Assembly (NCBI GenBank): GCA_002789635.1
Contig: PFTQ01000026.1
Location: 1-23,590 of the forward strand
Source of the DNA: Candidatus Aenigmarchaeota archaeon CG_4_9_14_3_um_filter_37_18
GTDB taxonomy: Archaea; Aenigmatarchaeota; Aenigmatarchaeia; CG10238-14
DNA length: 23,590 nucleotides
Direction: 5' to 3'
The notes beneath the pieces are model-generated. The model searched no databases and was not told the DNA's origin. It saw only the letters and a list, made by a program, of their open reading frames with translations. Position 1 is the stretch's first letter. Each line of letters begins with the position of its first letter. Position numbers and translations under genes: made by a program. Below, one piece after another: positions 1 through 7,893 of this stretch.

Positions 1-837
1 TTTACAGATGAAAAGGAGGTATTTCTATTCGACTGCGGAGAAGGAGCGCAAAAACAGCTGATGAAATCTGGCGTCAGCTTCATGGATATAGACAAAATAT
101 TCATTACCCACTGGCATGCTGACCATTTCGCTGGGCTTATTCCATTAATACAGACCATGAACTTGGAGAAAAGAAGTAAACCGCTCACAATTTATGCCCC
201 AGAGGCTGAGAGGTTTGTTTCGAACATCCTTGACTTAGGATACTTTGGGTTAAGATTTCCTGTTAAAACGGTTAATGTCCCTTTTGAAGGGAGCGATGTC
301 ACAAGAATAGATGAAGGTGAGGATTATGAGATTTCCAGCATTCCAGTCTTGCACACAGTCCCAGCGGTTGCTTTTTGTTTCAAGGAAAAAGACAAATGGA
401 ATATTAACGAGGATAAGCTCAAGGAGTTAGGGATAAAAAAAGGGCCGTGGCTCAAGAAACTAAAGAAAGACGGGAAGATGGAGTGGAAAGGAAAAATGGT
501 AAGCATAGAGTATGTCGGGTATGTCAAGCCTGGCTTAAAAGTGGTTTATTCCGGCGACACAGCCCCTTGCGATAATGTGATCAAGATTTCGAGGAACGCT
601 GACCTGCTGATACACGATGGGACTTTTCTTGAGGAGGATGTTGGGTTGAAAGCGCATGCCGATGTCAAGGAGGCTGCGAAGCTTGCCAAGAAGGCTGGAG
701 TCAAGCAGTTGATTCTGACACACATAAGCCGAAGATACACTGACACCAAGGAGCTTGAGGATCAGGCTCGCGAGATTTTCCCTGATGCTGTTGTTGCTAA
801 GGATATGATGAAGATTAGTTTGAAGAAAGAGGATTGA
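1..837 (+). CDS. rnz: Ribonuclease Z (tRNA 3' endonuclease), 5' end cut by window
   Basis: Metallo-beta-lactamase-fold endonuclease that removes 3' trailers from pre-tRNA. The frame is open from base 1; the first ATG in the window (61) is internal, because upstream codons encode the conserved FDCGEGAQ segment of the family. The zinc motif THWHADH follows directly, and YSGDT, LIHDGTF and LTHISRRY near the C-terminus match the remaining metal and substrate motifs of RNase Z. The C-terminus is complete (TGA at 835-837). None of the four tRNA genes in this window encodes CCA, so 3' processing by this enzyme followed by CCA addition fits. The next gene converges on it from the minus strand. Confidence 0.95.
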   Translation, partial: FTDEKEVFLFDCGEGAQKQLMKSGVSFMDIDKIFITHWHADHFAGLIPLIQTMNLEKRSKPLTIYAPEAERFVSNILDLGYFGLRFPVKTVNVPFEGSDVTRIDEGEDYEISSIPVLHTVPAVAFCFKEKDKWNINEDKLKELGIKKGPWLKKLKKDGKMEWKGKMVSIEYVGYVKPGLKVVYSGDTAPCDNVIKISRNADLLIHDGTFLEEDVGLKAHADVKEAAKLAKKAGVKQLILTHISRRYTDTKELEDQAREIFPDAVVAKDMMKISLKKED

Positions 838-893
838 ACATCTGGTTCTCAAAAATTCACATCTAAAATAATAAAAACAGCTTAATTTGAACT

Positions 894-1361
894 TTACTTA
901 GAATTTGGTATTGAATAAATTACTTTTTCATTATCGTAAGCAGAACTATCATCTAATACACCTTTTTGACCAAGATATTCGAGAACACCTGAATGAACTC
1001 TTCCTAATTCTCTTATTTGATTTACTAAAAATTCGACGTATTTAAGAGCATTTTCTACTCCAACTTGGTAAGTAGATCTATCTTCAGCGTCAAGAGAGAC
1101 AACACCAGGTTTGTTGGCTCTAACAAGAATTCCTGTTTGCATTCTAGTAATGTTATAAACTAAAGATAAAATTGAAGGGAATAAGTCATCTCTATAAATA
1201 GGATGTGGATATACTCTTAAAACAATTTCAGTTTTTTTAGGACTTCCATAACTACTTTCATCATTTCTTCTTACTTCAGGGAAGCTATTTTCATCATGAT
1301 ATCCCCTCAGTCTATGATCAATTCCAAGAACGACTTCCTCAAATATATCGGATTTATTCAT
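894..1361 (-). CDS. Hypothetical protein, 155 aa
   Basis: I do not recognise the family. The product is soluble, with no signal peptide or membrane segment. The N-terminal third is charged, the middle (around residues 43-80) looks like a beta-alpha unit, and residues 100-140 look helical. It is monocistronic: a TATA-like TTTATAAA lies at 1400-1407 and a GGTG ribosome binding site about 9 nt before the ATG. It converges on rnz and is flanked upstream by tRNA-Arg. The clear promoter and RBS support a real gene; the function is unknown. Confidence 0.7.
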   Translation of the reverse strand: MNKSDIFEEVVLGIDHRLRGYHDENSFPEVRRNDESSYGSPKKTEIVLRVYPHPIYRDDLFPSILSLVYNITRMQTGILVRANKPGVVSLDAEDRSTYQVGVENALKYVEFLVNQIRELGRVHSGVLEYLGQKGVLDDSSAYDNEKVIYSIPNSK

Positions 1362-1399
1362 AATTAATACACCATTTAAAGAATTAATAGAATGTTACC

Positions 1400-1407
1400 T
1401 TTATAAA
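1400..1407 (-). promoter_or_regulatory. TATA box of the 155-aa hypothetical gene
   Basis: TTTATAAA read on the minus strand, about 43 nt before the ATG at 1361. With a start site about 26 nt downstream this leaves a short leader that contains the GGTG ribosome binding site. Confidence 0.5.
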
Positions 1408-1483
1408 CTTTTCGTCACCAGTTAATAGTAATATAATTAATCAAAAATAGCATAACCGAAAATAACATTTTAACTAAAATTCA

Positions 1484-1557
1484 TGCCCTCGTCGGGATTT
1501 GAACCCGAGTCTAGTCCTCCGCAGGGACCAATTCTGTCCAAACTAAACTACAAGGGC
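1484..1557 (-). tRNA. tRNA-Arg (anticodon GCG)
   Basis: A full cloverleaf can be folded by eye. Acceptor GCCCTTG/CGAGGGC, D-stem GTTT/GAAT, anticodon stem GGTCC/GGACT with loop CTGCGGA, a 4-nt variable loop, T-arm TCGGG-TTCAAAT-CCCGA and discriminator A. Anticodon GCG reads CGC/CGU arginine codons. No intron and no encoded CCA. It is divergent from the Zn-ribbon/aEF1B pair. Confidence 0.95.
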
Positions 1558-1570
1558 TCTGCGATAACAG

Positions 1571-1581
1571 TTATAAATATT
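1571..1581 (+). promoter_or_regulatory. TATA-like element between tRNA-Arg and the Zn-ribbon gene
   Basis: TTATAAATATT lies about 40 nt before the ATG at 1616, which suits a start site near 1601 with a short leader for the Zn-ribbon/aEF1B pair. Its reverse complement is also TATA-like and could serve the divergent tRNA-Arg, but the distance there is short (14-24 nt), so that second role is uncertain. Confidence 0.5.
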
Positions 1582-1615
1582 AACACACTTAATCAATAAG
1601 AAGTAATGTGATTAT

Positions 1616-1783
1616 ATGGCGGAAAAAATGCTCTGCACAAGCTGCGGCGTAAAACTTTTAGGGGACAGCAGGTTTGTAGAATTCTTATGCCCGTCTTGCG
1701 GCAAAGAGACAATTTTCAGATGCTCGAGATGCAAAACCCTTTCTAATGGATACAAGTGCAAATGCGGTTTTGTAGGGCCTTAG
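1616..1783 (+). CDS. Archaeal Zn-ribbon micro-protein, 55 aa (COG2888-like)
   Basis: A 55-residue protein made almost entirely of two zinc ribbons: CTSCG (7-11), CPSCG (25-29), CSRCK (36-40) and CKCG (48-51), eight cysteines for two Zn sites. This is the layout of the archaeal Zn-ribbon family predicted to bind RNA and act in translation; from memory, haloarchaeal HVO_2753 is a member. It sits 8 bp upstream of aEF1B on the same strand, an arrangement I recall as conserved in archaea, which supports co-transcription and a translation role. The exact molecular function is not established. Confidence 0.88.
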   Translation: MAEKMLCTSCGVKLLGDSRFVEFLCPSCGKETIFRCSRCKTLSNGYKCKCGFVGP

Positions 1784-1791
1784 GTGGTTGA

Positions 1792-2055
1792 ATGAGTCAG
1801 GGGTCTGTAGCAACAACATTTAAAATAATGCCTGATAGCGTAGAGACTGACCTTGATCAGCTTGAGAAAGAGATAAAGGAAAAAATCAAGCCGTCAAAAC
1901 TCGAGAGGATACCAATAGCTTTCGGCCTGAACGCAATAGTAATTGTCAAAGTGATCGACGAGAAAGAAGGCGAACTCGACAGAATAACCGAAGAAATAAA
2001 ATCCATTCCTGGCGTCAGGGAAGCAGAAATAACAAATGTTGCAAGAAGCTGGTAA
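1792..2055 (+). CDS. ef1b: Translation elongation factor 1-beta (aEF1B)
   Basis: Guanine-nucleotide exchange factor for aEF1A. The 87-residue length and alpha/beta layout are typical of archaeal EF-1 beta: VATTFKIMP at the start, the LERIPIAFGLNAIVIVKV core strand region, then the C-terminal PGVREAEITNVARSW that resembles the eukaryotic EF1B catalytic end. The ATG at 1792 follows GGTGG at 1784-1788. It is the second gene of an operon with the Zn-ribbon protein. The stop is 2 bp from the end of the convergent 53-aa ORF. Confidence 0.95.
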   Translation: MSQGSVATTFKIMPDSVETDLDQLEKEIKEKIKPSKLERIPIAFGLNAIVIVKVIDEKEGELDRITEEIKSIPGVREAEITNVARSW

Positions 2056-2057
2056 TT

Positions 2058-2219
2058 CTATTTTCCGTTCAATTTCCACTCTTTTTCAACTATACATTCT
2101 GCAGGCAATCCCCATATTGTTGCTCTCTGTTGGCGATGCCTTCCTGTACCCGCGATTACAAAAGGCCCTACCATTTTCCTGAATAAACAAAGTATTTTTT
2201 CTCCTCTAAGTTTACTCAT
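2058..2219 (-). CDS. Small protein, 53 aa, translationally coupled to the RHH regulator
   Basis: Starts with an ATGA overlap on the stop of the upstream RHH/winged-helix gene and runs to TAG two bases from the aEF1B stop. It is basic and ends in a Trp/Glu/Lys-rich segment; the middle (GRHRQQRATIWGLP) has a weak resemblance to a swapped-hairpin strand but I cannot assign a family. The 4-bp overlap and the exact fill of the space between two stops argue for a real gene. Together with its upstream neighbour it could be a regulator/partner pair; function unknown. Confidence 0.55.
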   Translation of the reverse strand: MSKLRGEKILCLFRKMVGPFVIAGTGRHRQQRATIWGLPAECIVEKEWKLNGK

Positions 2220-2533
2220 TCTATCTTGCCTTCTTCAGCTAACTTCGTTAATATATCATTCACAATAGAAACATCCAATCTTAGGTCATCTGCAATTTCT
2301 GATGTCCAAGCCTTTTCCTTATCTTTCAGATAGTTAAGTATTTCTTCTTCAGCTTGTTTTTTAGGAATATTTCTCAATTCGATAATTTTCAACCCTTTTA
2401 CATACTCTGAATAGAATTCTATGGCATTTCTTATAGCCTCTGCCTTGCTGATTCTAAGTTTTTCACAAATAATTTCCACTTCCTGGTTAAGGTTTGTTAA
2501 ATCAAGCGGGTACACATATCTTTGGTTTTGCAT
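2216..2533 (-). CDS. RHH + winged-helix transcriptional regulator
   Basis: Two DNA-binding modules in about 105 residues. The N-terminal part (YVYPLDL strand, then helices NQEVEIICEKLRISKAEAIRNAIEF) is ribbon-helix-helix-like. The C-terminal part (EEEILNYLKDKEKAWTSEIADDLRLDVSIVNDILTKLAEEGKIE) is a winged helix of MarR/ArsR type. I chose the ATG at 2533 because a GTATAAATATTATAC box centred near 2562 would start transcription near 2536; an ATG at 2548 would add five residues. The gene is translationally coupled to the 53-aa ORF and may be autoregulated through the near-palindromic TATA region. Confidence 0.75.
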   Translation of the reverse strand: MQNQRYVYPLDLTNLNQEVEIICEKLRISKAEAIRNAIEFYSEYVKGLKIIELRNIPKKQAEEEILNYLKDKEKAWTSEIADDLRLDVSIVNDILTKLAEEGKIE

Positions 2534-2589
2534 AGATAATTTATACATTGTATAATATTTATACTTTTCTATACTAACTTATACAGAAA

Positions 2590-3123
2590 TCAACTAACAA
2601 ACAGCCTATGCCTATCCTTTTCTTTGAGCTCATCAATTATCCTGTTCTTGACCATTCTTTTAGGGTCAGGCAGCATTTCCACCCTCTTCTTCAGCTCATC
2701 AAAACTCTCGAATTCCTTGCCTTTCCTGCCTTTGATTATTGCCCACATATGCTTTTTTCCTATACCCTGAAGCAATTCCAAGCTATGCAGCCTTGTAGTT
2801 ATAGGCTTGGCCTTATTGAAAAAATCAACAAACCTTTTTTCATCCCTTTCGATTACGCCATCCAGAACATATTCAATCTCCTTTTTCGCAAACCCTGTCA
2901 ACTCATCATACTTCATCCTTCCTTTGATGTACTTGACCTTATCCCTTTCCTTCTCTCCTATATACAGCCTTTCCTCGGGCTTTACATCCATCTCATCCTT
3001 GATGATCACTTCTAATAGGCTGAGGAACTTTTCCCCTATGCATTGGGCAATGGGCTCGGATTTTCTACTGTTAGGATGGCCTCTAAGCAGGAAATCTAGT
3101 ACTATTATATATTCATCTTTCAT
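2590..3123 (-). CDS. DUF655 family protein, predicted nucleic-acid binding (COG1491)
   Basis: Archaeal DUF655 protein, about 177 aa. It has an N-terminal beta segment (EYIIVLDFLLRG), a central OB-like region and a C-terminal helix-hairpin-helix (LELLQGIGKKHMWAIIKGRKGKEF), the usual DUF655 layout. It follows rpl21e and rpoF as in many archaea, where ksgA commonly comes next; no ksgA is present here. I prefer the ATG at 3123, 9 nt after GGGTG, over the in-frame GTG at 3135, which looks like part of the ribosome binding site. Role unknown; the context points to ribosome or RNA metabolism. Confidence 0.9.
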   Translation of the reverse strand: MKDEYIIVLDFLLRGHPNSRKSEPIAQCIGEKFLSLLEVIIKDEMDVKPEERLYIGEKERDKVKYIKGRMKYDELTGFAKKEIEYVLDGVIERDEKRFVDFFNKAKPITTRLHSLELLQGIGKKHMWAIIKGRKGKEFESFDELKKRVEMLPDPKRMVKNRIIDELKEKDRHRLFVS

Positions 3124-3138
3124 AAAACCATACACCCT

Positions 3139-3468
3139 TTACATATTACTTTTTACAATTTCAAGAATAAGTTTCTTTTCTTCTTCTGACAAAGAGGTGT
3201 AATCCTTATCCATCAGCATCCTTAAGTCATCAATATCTTCTGGGAGTGTGTTTACTATGCTTAGTATCTGCTTCTCCCTTATTTTGCTTATTTTAGAAAG
3301 CTCTTCAATGATTTTTTCCGCCTTTTTTTTGGTCAGTTTGTCGTATTTGTCCAGGTATTCCAAAGTGTTTTTCTGCTCGTAGCCTAGTTCTATATCCTTC
3401 TTTCTCTCTTTAAGGATTTCTTTTGCTTCTGCATTTGTGATTATTTTTTCGGCGAGTATCTCTTCCAT
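3139..3468 (-). CDS. rpoF: DNA-directed RNA polymerase subunit F (Rpb4 homologue)
   Basis: Forms the RNA polymerase stalk with subunit E (Rpb7). The 109-aa protein is almost all helical, with the HRDC-like C-terminus (ISKIREKQILSIVNTLPEDIDDLRMLMDKDYTSLSEEEKKLIL) typical of archaeal RpoF. Its ATG abuts the TAA of rpl21e with no gap, and DUF655 begins a few bases after its stop, so the three are translationally coupled. This gene order is widespread in archaea. Confidence 0.93.
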   Translation of the reverse strand: MEEILAEKIITNAEAKEILKERKKDIELGYEQKNTLEYLDKYDKLTKKKAEKIIEELSKISKIREKQILSIVNTLPEDIDDLRMLMDKDYTSLSEEEKKLILEIVKSNM

Positions 3469-3753
3469 TTAAGTCCCCTTCAGATGGACGGATGAAGCGA
3501 TTATTTCTTTTCTTTTATTCCCGTCTTTTATTTCGACAATATATGCCCTTCCTTTCTTATCAATTATTGTTCCTGATCTTCCATAAAACCTTTTGTATGG
3601 TCTTCCTTGATGTATAGATGAATCAGCCTTAATTACGACTTTGCTTCCTATTTCAAACTCTTTTAAAATTTTATTAACGCTAGTCTTTTCCTTGTTTCTC
3701 CTTGCAAGCAGTGTTCTAGTCCTGCTTCTTACCCCTTTTGCTTTGTGCGTCAT
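3469..3753 (-). CDS. rpl21e: Large-subunit ribosomal protein eL21
   Basis: A 94-aa basic protein of the archaeal/eukaryotic large ribosomal subunit. It has the family hallmarks: N-terminal GVRSRTRTLLARR, an SH3-like core (IGSKVVIKADSSIHQGRPYKRFYGRSGTI) and C-terminal EIIASSVHLK. Its ATG follows the TGA of pus10 directly, and its stop abuts the rpoF start. Part of the srp54-pus10-rpl21e-rpoF-DUF655 block. Confidence 0.96.
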   Translation of the reverse strand: MTHKAKGVRSRTRTLLARRNKEKTSVNKILKEFEIGSKVVIKADSSIHQGRPYKRFYGRSGTIIDKKGRAYIVEIKDGNKRKEIIASSVHLKGT

Positions 3754-6519
3754 TCAATCACAATGTATTTTAATAACATCTAGCTTTATACTTTTAACCT
3801 TATTGCTTATTAAATCTGCGACATTAGGCCTAGTTCTCCCCTCATCCCCGTGAATTAGCTCTTTGATGTATGTTCCAGACTGGGCTGTTATTGTCATCTC
3901 GAGCTTCTTCTTGTTTAGGAGCTTGTATTTTATATCTTTTACCCTCCTCCTTCTGAGCTTGTCAGCCCTTCTTGTTGCCACTCTTAAAGGTGTTTCCTGA
4001 TTGATTACTATGTCTTGGAGTATTTCTAATTTTTCCAGTCCTTTCACCGGGCTTTCAAAAACAACTTCTGCCTGGTAGGTTTTATCTGGCTTTATTGATT
4101 TTATCCTTGTCACTGTTCTTTTGTCGGACAGCTTAAGGTCTTTTACCTGTGCTTTTTTGGATTTGTTTATTGCTTTAAGCCCTTGGTTTAGATTAACTGA
4201 CCTTTTCTTCGGCTTCATTAACTCGAGAACAAACGGCCTCCATCCCAGGCATCTGACATCAACATCCTCCCTCCCAGAGTTTGATACTAAAAATCCGTTT
4301 GAAAAAAATGTATGGGCAGAACTTTGTGTAGTTAAATCAAATAAATTTTCTGCATTTACTTTCTTTATAGAAAAAATAGTCTCCCAAACTAAACCATCTC
4401 CAAGTCCCTTTGAAGCCCCTTTTAACCATCCATCAAAGTTTGGAAAATTATTTGGGATTTTTATTTTATTAAAAGTATGATTAGTTTTCTCAACCCACAT
4501 TGCAATATTCTTATAACTGAGATATTTGCCCCCAATTTTTTTATAAATTTCCATTGGTTTTATTCCGTTTCTCGTCATTTTTAATGATTTTTTATATGAT
4601 TCCTTTCTCATGTCAACTATATATTTTTTCATAAGAAGATACTCTAAAACATGTTTTGATAATATTTCTCTTTCTTTACAATAGACATACCCTATTTTAC
4701 CATAGAGTTTTATTAAGTTTTCAAACCTATTGGAGAAATCAAGGCATATTTTAAGAGTTTTGTTTCCATCTTTTCTAGTTGTATATGGGATAATTCTTGG
4801 TTTTAGAGTTTCAATTCCAAATTCTTCTAATAACCCCACAATTTCTTGAATATAGTCTTTTCCATTTTTAAGTGTGTTCTCTGATTTATTAATCGAAAAT
4901 CTTGGAGTATTGAAACTTTTTTTGTTATGTCTTCTTTTATCGAGTCGAGGTTTATCCATGTCACTGCCAAATAAGGCTGATAAGAAATCTTTTTTAATTT
5001 GTTTATTAGAATCTTTTATCCAGATTGGAATTTTGAATTCATTTATAGTTTTGTTTCCCACGGGTACTCCCAATGAAACTAGTAATGCCCATAAACTATT
5101 TGAATCGCACCTCAATTCAGAACATATCCCAACTTTTATTTCCCCCCTATTTCCATAATAATCTTTTATAATACTACTCCTAACCCCTTTTCTGGTTCTT
5201 ATATTAGAATTAAAACCAAGATCTTTTATATCTGATTGTATTCTTAATAAATCTTCTTTTTTTCCATAAAAAGCTAGAACTCCACTACTTTTTCTAACCT
5301 TCCATGCACTTCCATCTCCAAATAGAAAACCGATCAACTTAGTTAAAGTGAATATATCACTACTTTTTTCAGTCAGAAGTAATAAATCCCTTTCTTTCAG
5401 CTCTTTGATAATTTTTGATTTATAAGCAGTCGGAATAAACTTTTCTATTGTTTTAATTATATGCTCCTCACTGAGAATTATTTTCGAACACCCCTTTTTT
5501 TCATTTAAAGTCATTAAATATGGATAGACCGCTACTTTACTTCCCACTCTTAAGTCAGATAAAGGTAACATACCTTTTGGTGTGTGAAAAGGATGATCGG
5601 ATGTGACTGTCAGATTTCTCCCCGTTTCCTCAGTTTTTATTTCAAATACTTCTAATGAACCATCTTTTGGGTTAAGTTTAAAGAAATCTACTAAACCAGA
5701 GGGTACAATTTCATTTTTTTTGGAATCGAAGCATAAAATCTTTTCTTCTTTCCATGAATCTTTGAGATCTGAAATAGTTCGATAAAAACCATTTTTTGTC
5801 AATATTTGGGTATTTGGACCAACACATCCATGCAACCGATGAACTTCAGCTCTTGTTTGCTTCATAAACGGCTTTGCAATAATATCCTGGACAGAAACAG
5901 GGTATATTCTTGTTTTCCATGTGGTTTGTGGCATGTTCCTGACGAGTTTCTGGTATTTTCCATAGATGAATACTGAGCGGACGATTAATTCAACTCCGTC
6001 TTTTTTTAGGTCGTATATTGCGTTGATGTCTGGGTTAAGCCTGTCCATTGACTTTCCTGTGATTTTTTCGACTTCCTTGCCTAGAACACGATTTATCTCA
6101 GACTTTATAGGCTCGCACCACTCTATTCCTACCTTAGACCAAAATCCCTGCTCTTTCTCTAGTAGAGCGGCTGTTGGCATGCAGCCTATGAGAAAGGTCT
6201 TATACTCGTATTTTTCCATCTCTTTAGCGATTAGTTTTGCTTTTTTTTTAAGTTCTGGGAAGATATCCCCGCAGATCGAGCATTTTCCTGGTTTCTTTGG
6301 CTTTAATTTGGCATTGTGGAACTTAATCCCGTGAAAATTGCTTGTTTCGACCTCGAGTTCTTCCCCTGAATCTATTTCCATGGCTAGGTATTGTCTCAGA
6401 ATTCTACCTCTCTCTTCGTTGGTTAGGCCTGATAATAGATTGGCCGAGACTCTCCCTAAGCAATGGTCGCATACGTAATCGTCCTTGAGGATTTCGATTG
6501 TTTTTTCGTTTAGTTTCAT
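3754..6519 (-). CDS. pus10: tRNA pseudouridine synthase Pus10 containing an intein
   Basis: Makes pseudouridine 54/55 in the T-loop of archaeal tRNA. The 921-aa precursor would splice to a 405-aa host enzyme, normal for archaeal Pus10. Host N-terminal part (1-231) carries the zinc pairs C17xxC20 and C80xxC83 and the THUMP-like region. Host C-terminal part (748-921) opens with SGREDVDVRCLGWRPFVLEL, which holds the catalytic Asp (D752), and ends with the PUS motifs TRRADKLRRRR and SGTYIKELIHGDEGRT. The intein sits between G231 and S748, four residues before D752, so the unspliced protein should be inactive. Start at ATG 6519; a TATA-like ACTTATAT lies about 27 nt upstream, so it may have its own promoter as well as srp54 read-through. 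Confidence 0.95.
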   Translation of the reverse strand: MKLNEKTIEILKDDYVCDHCLGRVSANLLSGLTNEERGRILRQYLAMEIDSGEELEVETSNFHGIKFHNAKLKPKKPGKCSICGDIFPELKKKAKLIAKEMEKYEYKTFLIGCMPTAALLEKEQGFWSKVGIEWCEPIKSEINRVLGKEVEKITGKSMDRLNPDINAIYDLKKDGVELIVRSVFIYGKYQKLVRNMPQTTWKTRIYPVSVQDIIAKPFMKQTRAEVHRLHGCVGPNTQILTKNGFYRTISDLKDSWKEEKILCFDSKKNEIVPSGLVDFFKLNPKDGSLEVFEIKTEETGRNLTVTSDHPFHTPKGMLPLSDLRVGSKVAVYPYLMTLNEKKGCSKIILSEEHIIKTIEKFIPTAYKSKIIKELKERDLLLLTEKSSDIFTLTKLIGFLFGDGSAWKVRKSSGVLAFYGKKEDLLRIQSDIKDLGFNSNIRTRKGVRSSIIKDYYGNRGEIKVGICSELRCDSNSLWALLVSLGVPVGNKTINEFKIPIWIKDSNKQIKKDFLSALFGSDMDKPRLDKRRHNKKSFNTPRFSINKSENTLKNGKDYIQEIVGLLEEFGIETLKPRIIPYTTRKDGNKTLKICLDFSNRFENLIKLYGKIGYVYCKEREILSKHVLEYLLMKKYIVDMRKESYKKSLKMTRNGIKPMEIYKKIGGKYLSYKNIAMWVEKTNHTFNKIKIPNNFPNFDGWLKGASKGLGDGLVWETIFSIKKVNAENLFDLTTQSSAHTFFSNGFLVSNSGREDVDVRCLGWRPFVLELMKPKKRSVNLNQGLKAINKSKKAQVKDLKLSDKRTVTRIKSIKPDKTYQAEVVFESPVKGLEKLEILQDIVINQETPLRVATRRADKLRRRRVKDIKYKLLNKKKLEMTITAQSGTYIKELIHGDEGRTRPNVADLISNKVKSIKLDVIKIHCD
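4279..5826 (-). mobile_element. Intein with LAGLIDADG homing endonuclease inside Pus10 (516 aa)
   Basis: In-frame insert from C232 to N747 of the precursor, with Ser as the +1 extein residue. Splicing blocks are visible: N-terminal CVGPNTQIL (block A), T306-S-D-H309 (block B, TxxH), VNAENLFDLTTQSSAHTFF (block F) and GFLVSN (block G). The penultimate residue is Ser rather than the usual His. Two dodecapeptides mark the endonuclease: LTKLIGFLFGDGS (about 392-404) and DFLSALFGSDMDK (about 511-523), both with the acidic catalytic residue, so nuclease activity is plausible. A helix-turn-helix-like segment lies near 650-680. The DNA is clearly more AT-rich than the flanking host exteins, consistent with horizontal spread. 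Confidence 0.95.
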
Positions 6520-6561
6520 ATTCCCACTATTATTGTTTTGAGATATAAGTAGTATCTGAAG

Positions 6562-7887
6562 TTACATTTTTATTCCCAACTTCTTAGCCATTTTAGCAAG
6601 ATTGCCCCTTTTCATTCCCTTGACGCCGCCAAGCTTTTTGATCATCTTTTTGCTTTGCTTGTACTGCTTCAGCATTTCCCTTACTTCGCTCTCGTTGACA
6701 CCAGCGCCTTTTGCAACCCTTTTGATTCTTGAAGAGTGAATCTCGTCCTCACCTTTTCTTTCCTCTTTTGTCATTGAGTCTATGATATACTTGTATTTTT
6801 TCAGCTTGCCTTTCTGGATTTCTATAAGGTTTTCAGGGATAGCGTTTTTCATCCCTGGGATCATATCCAAGACCTGGTCTAATGGGCCCATTTTTTGCAT
6901 GCCTGATATCTGGTCATAAAAGTCCTGCAGGCTAAACTTGCCTGACATTATTTTTTCAACATCTTCCTCCTTGAATTCGGCTTCTTTCGCCCTTTCCAGA
7001 AGCCCTTGAAGGTCGCCCATCCCTAGTAGGCGGGAGACAAACCTTACAGGGTCATACGGCTCAAAGTCTTCAACCTTTTCCCCGACTCCAATAAATTTGA
7101 CCTTGGCGCTTGTAGCAGAGCAAGCCGAGAGTGCGCCTCCTCCTTTTGCTGTCCCGTCTGTTTTTGTTATGATTACTCCTGTCACTCTTGTGAGTTTGTG
7201 GAATTCTTCAGCCTGCTTTCCTGCAATCCTCCCTATATCCGCGGGTATAACAAGCAGGACTTCATCTGGCTTGACCATTTCGTACATTCTTTTCAGTTCT
7301 TTTGCCATTTCTCCATCCAATGCATCCCTTCCTGCAGTATCGACAATGATGCTGTCGAATTTATGAAATTTGGAAAGGCCAGACTGCAAGGCTTCAAATG
7401 GGTCTTTGGTATCAGAATAATGAACAGGAATGTTGAGTTGGTCGCCTAGCTGCTTAAGCTGCTGAGGGGCGGCTGGCCTATGATAGTCGGCGGCGATCAT
7501 CCCTACTTTCAGGCCTTGTTTCTGGAGATACCTTCCAAGCCTGACTGCACTTGTTGTTTTCCCTGATCCGAATAACCCGACAAGCATTATTCTTTTCTTG
7601 CCGATCAGTGTCTCCTGCTTTTCACCTAGCAGGTTGACTATTTCCTCGTAGATTATTCTTGTGACGTGCTCTCTTAGTGTTACACCTTCTGGGAGCTTCT
7701 GATTGAGTGAGCGGTCCCGGATGTTTTGGGATAATTTGTAGACTAGCTGTATATCCACGTCTGACTGAAGGAGTATCCTCTGCAGGCCTTTTACCAATGC
7801 TTCAACAGACTCCCTGTCAACAGTAGTTTTTGTGAGTACTCTTCTCATCAGGTCGCTTATGCTTTTTCCCATGTCTTTGAGTGCGAT
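6562..7887 (-). CDS. srp54: Signal recognition particle protein SRP54 (likely AUC start)
   Basis: SRP GTPase that binds signal sequences and SRP RNA. N domain, then G domain with GLFGSGKTT (99-107 counted from the ATG at 7872), DYHRPAA, DTAGRD (178-183) and TKTDG (236-240), then a Met-rich M domain ending in GVKGMKRGNLAKM. The first ATG (7872) lies 22 nt after a strong GGTGAT. Reading upstream in frame gives (I)ALKDMGKSISDL, which aligns with the usual MVLDKLGxSL start of the family, so I place the start at the ATC codon 7887-7885, 7 nt after GGTG. The reading frame closes just above this (TGA inside the SD), so no in-frame ATG/GTG/TTG alternative exists. Confidence 0.95.
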   Translation of the reverse strand: MALKDMGKSISDLMRRVLTKTTVDRESVEALVKGLQRILLQSDVDIQLVYKLSQNIRDRSLNQKLPEGVTLREHVTRIIYEEIVNLLGEKQETLIGKKRIMLVGLFGSGKTTSAVRLGRYLQKQGLKVGMIAADYHRPAAPQQLKQLGDQLNIPVHYSDTKDPFEALQSGLSKFHKFDSIIVDTAGRDALDGEMAKELKRMYEMVKPDEVLLVIPADIGRIAGKQAEEFHKLTRVTGVIITKTDGTAKGGGALSACSATSAKVKFIGVGEKVEDFEPYDPVRFVSRLLGMGDLQGLLERAKEAEFKEEDVEKIMSGKFSLQDFYDQISGMQKMGPLDQVLDMIPGMKNAIPENLIEIQKGKLKKYKYIIDSMTKEERKGEDEIHSSRIKRVAKGAGVNESEVREMLKQYKQSKKMIKKLGGVKGMKRGNLAKMAKKLGIKM

Positions 7888-7893
7888 GATTAA

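Noticed and set aside
2058..2219. AbrB-type antitoxin assignment for the 53-aa protein
   Set aside because: Only a few residues resemble a swapped-hairpin strand; not enough to name a family.
3124..3135. GTG start four codons upstream for DUF655
   Set aside because: It overlaps GGGTG, which is better read as the ribosome binding site for ATG 3123.
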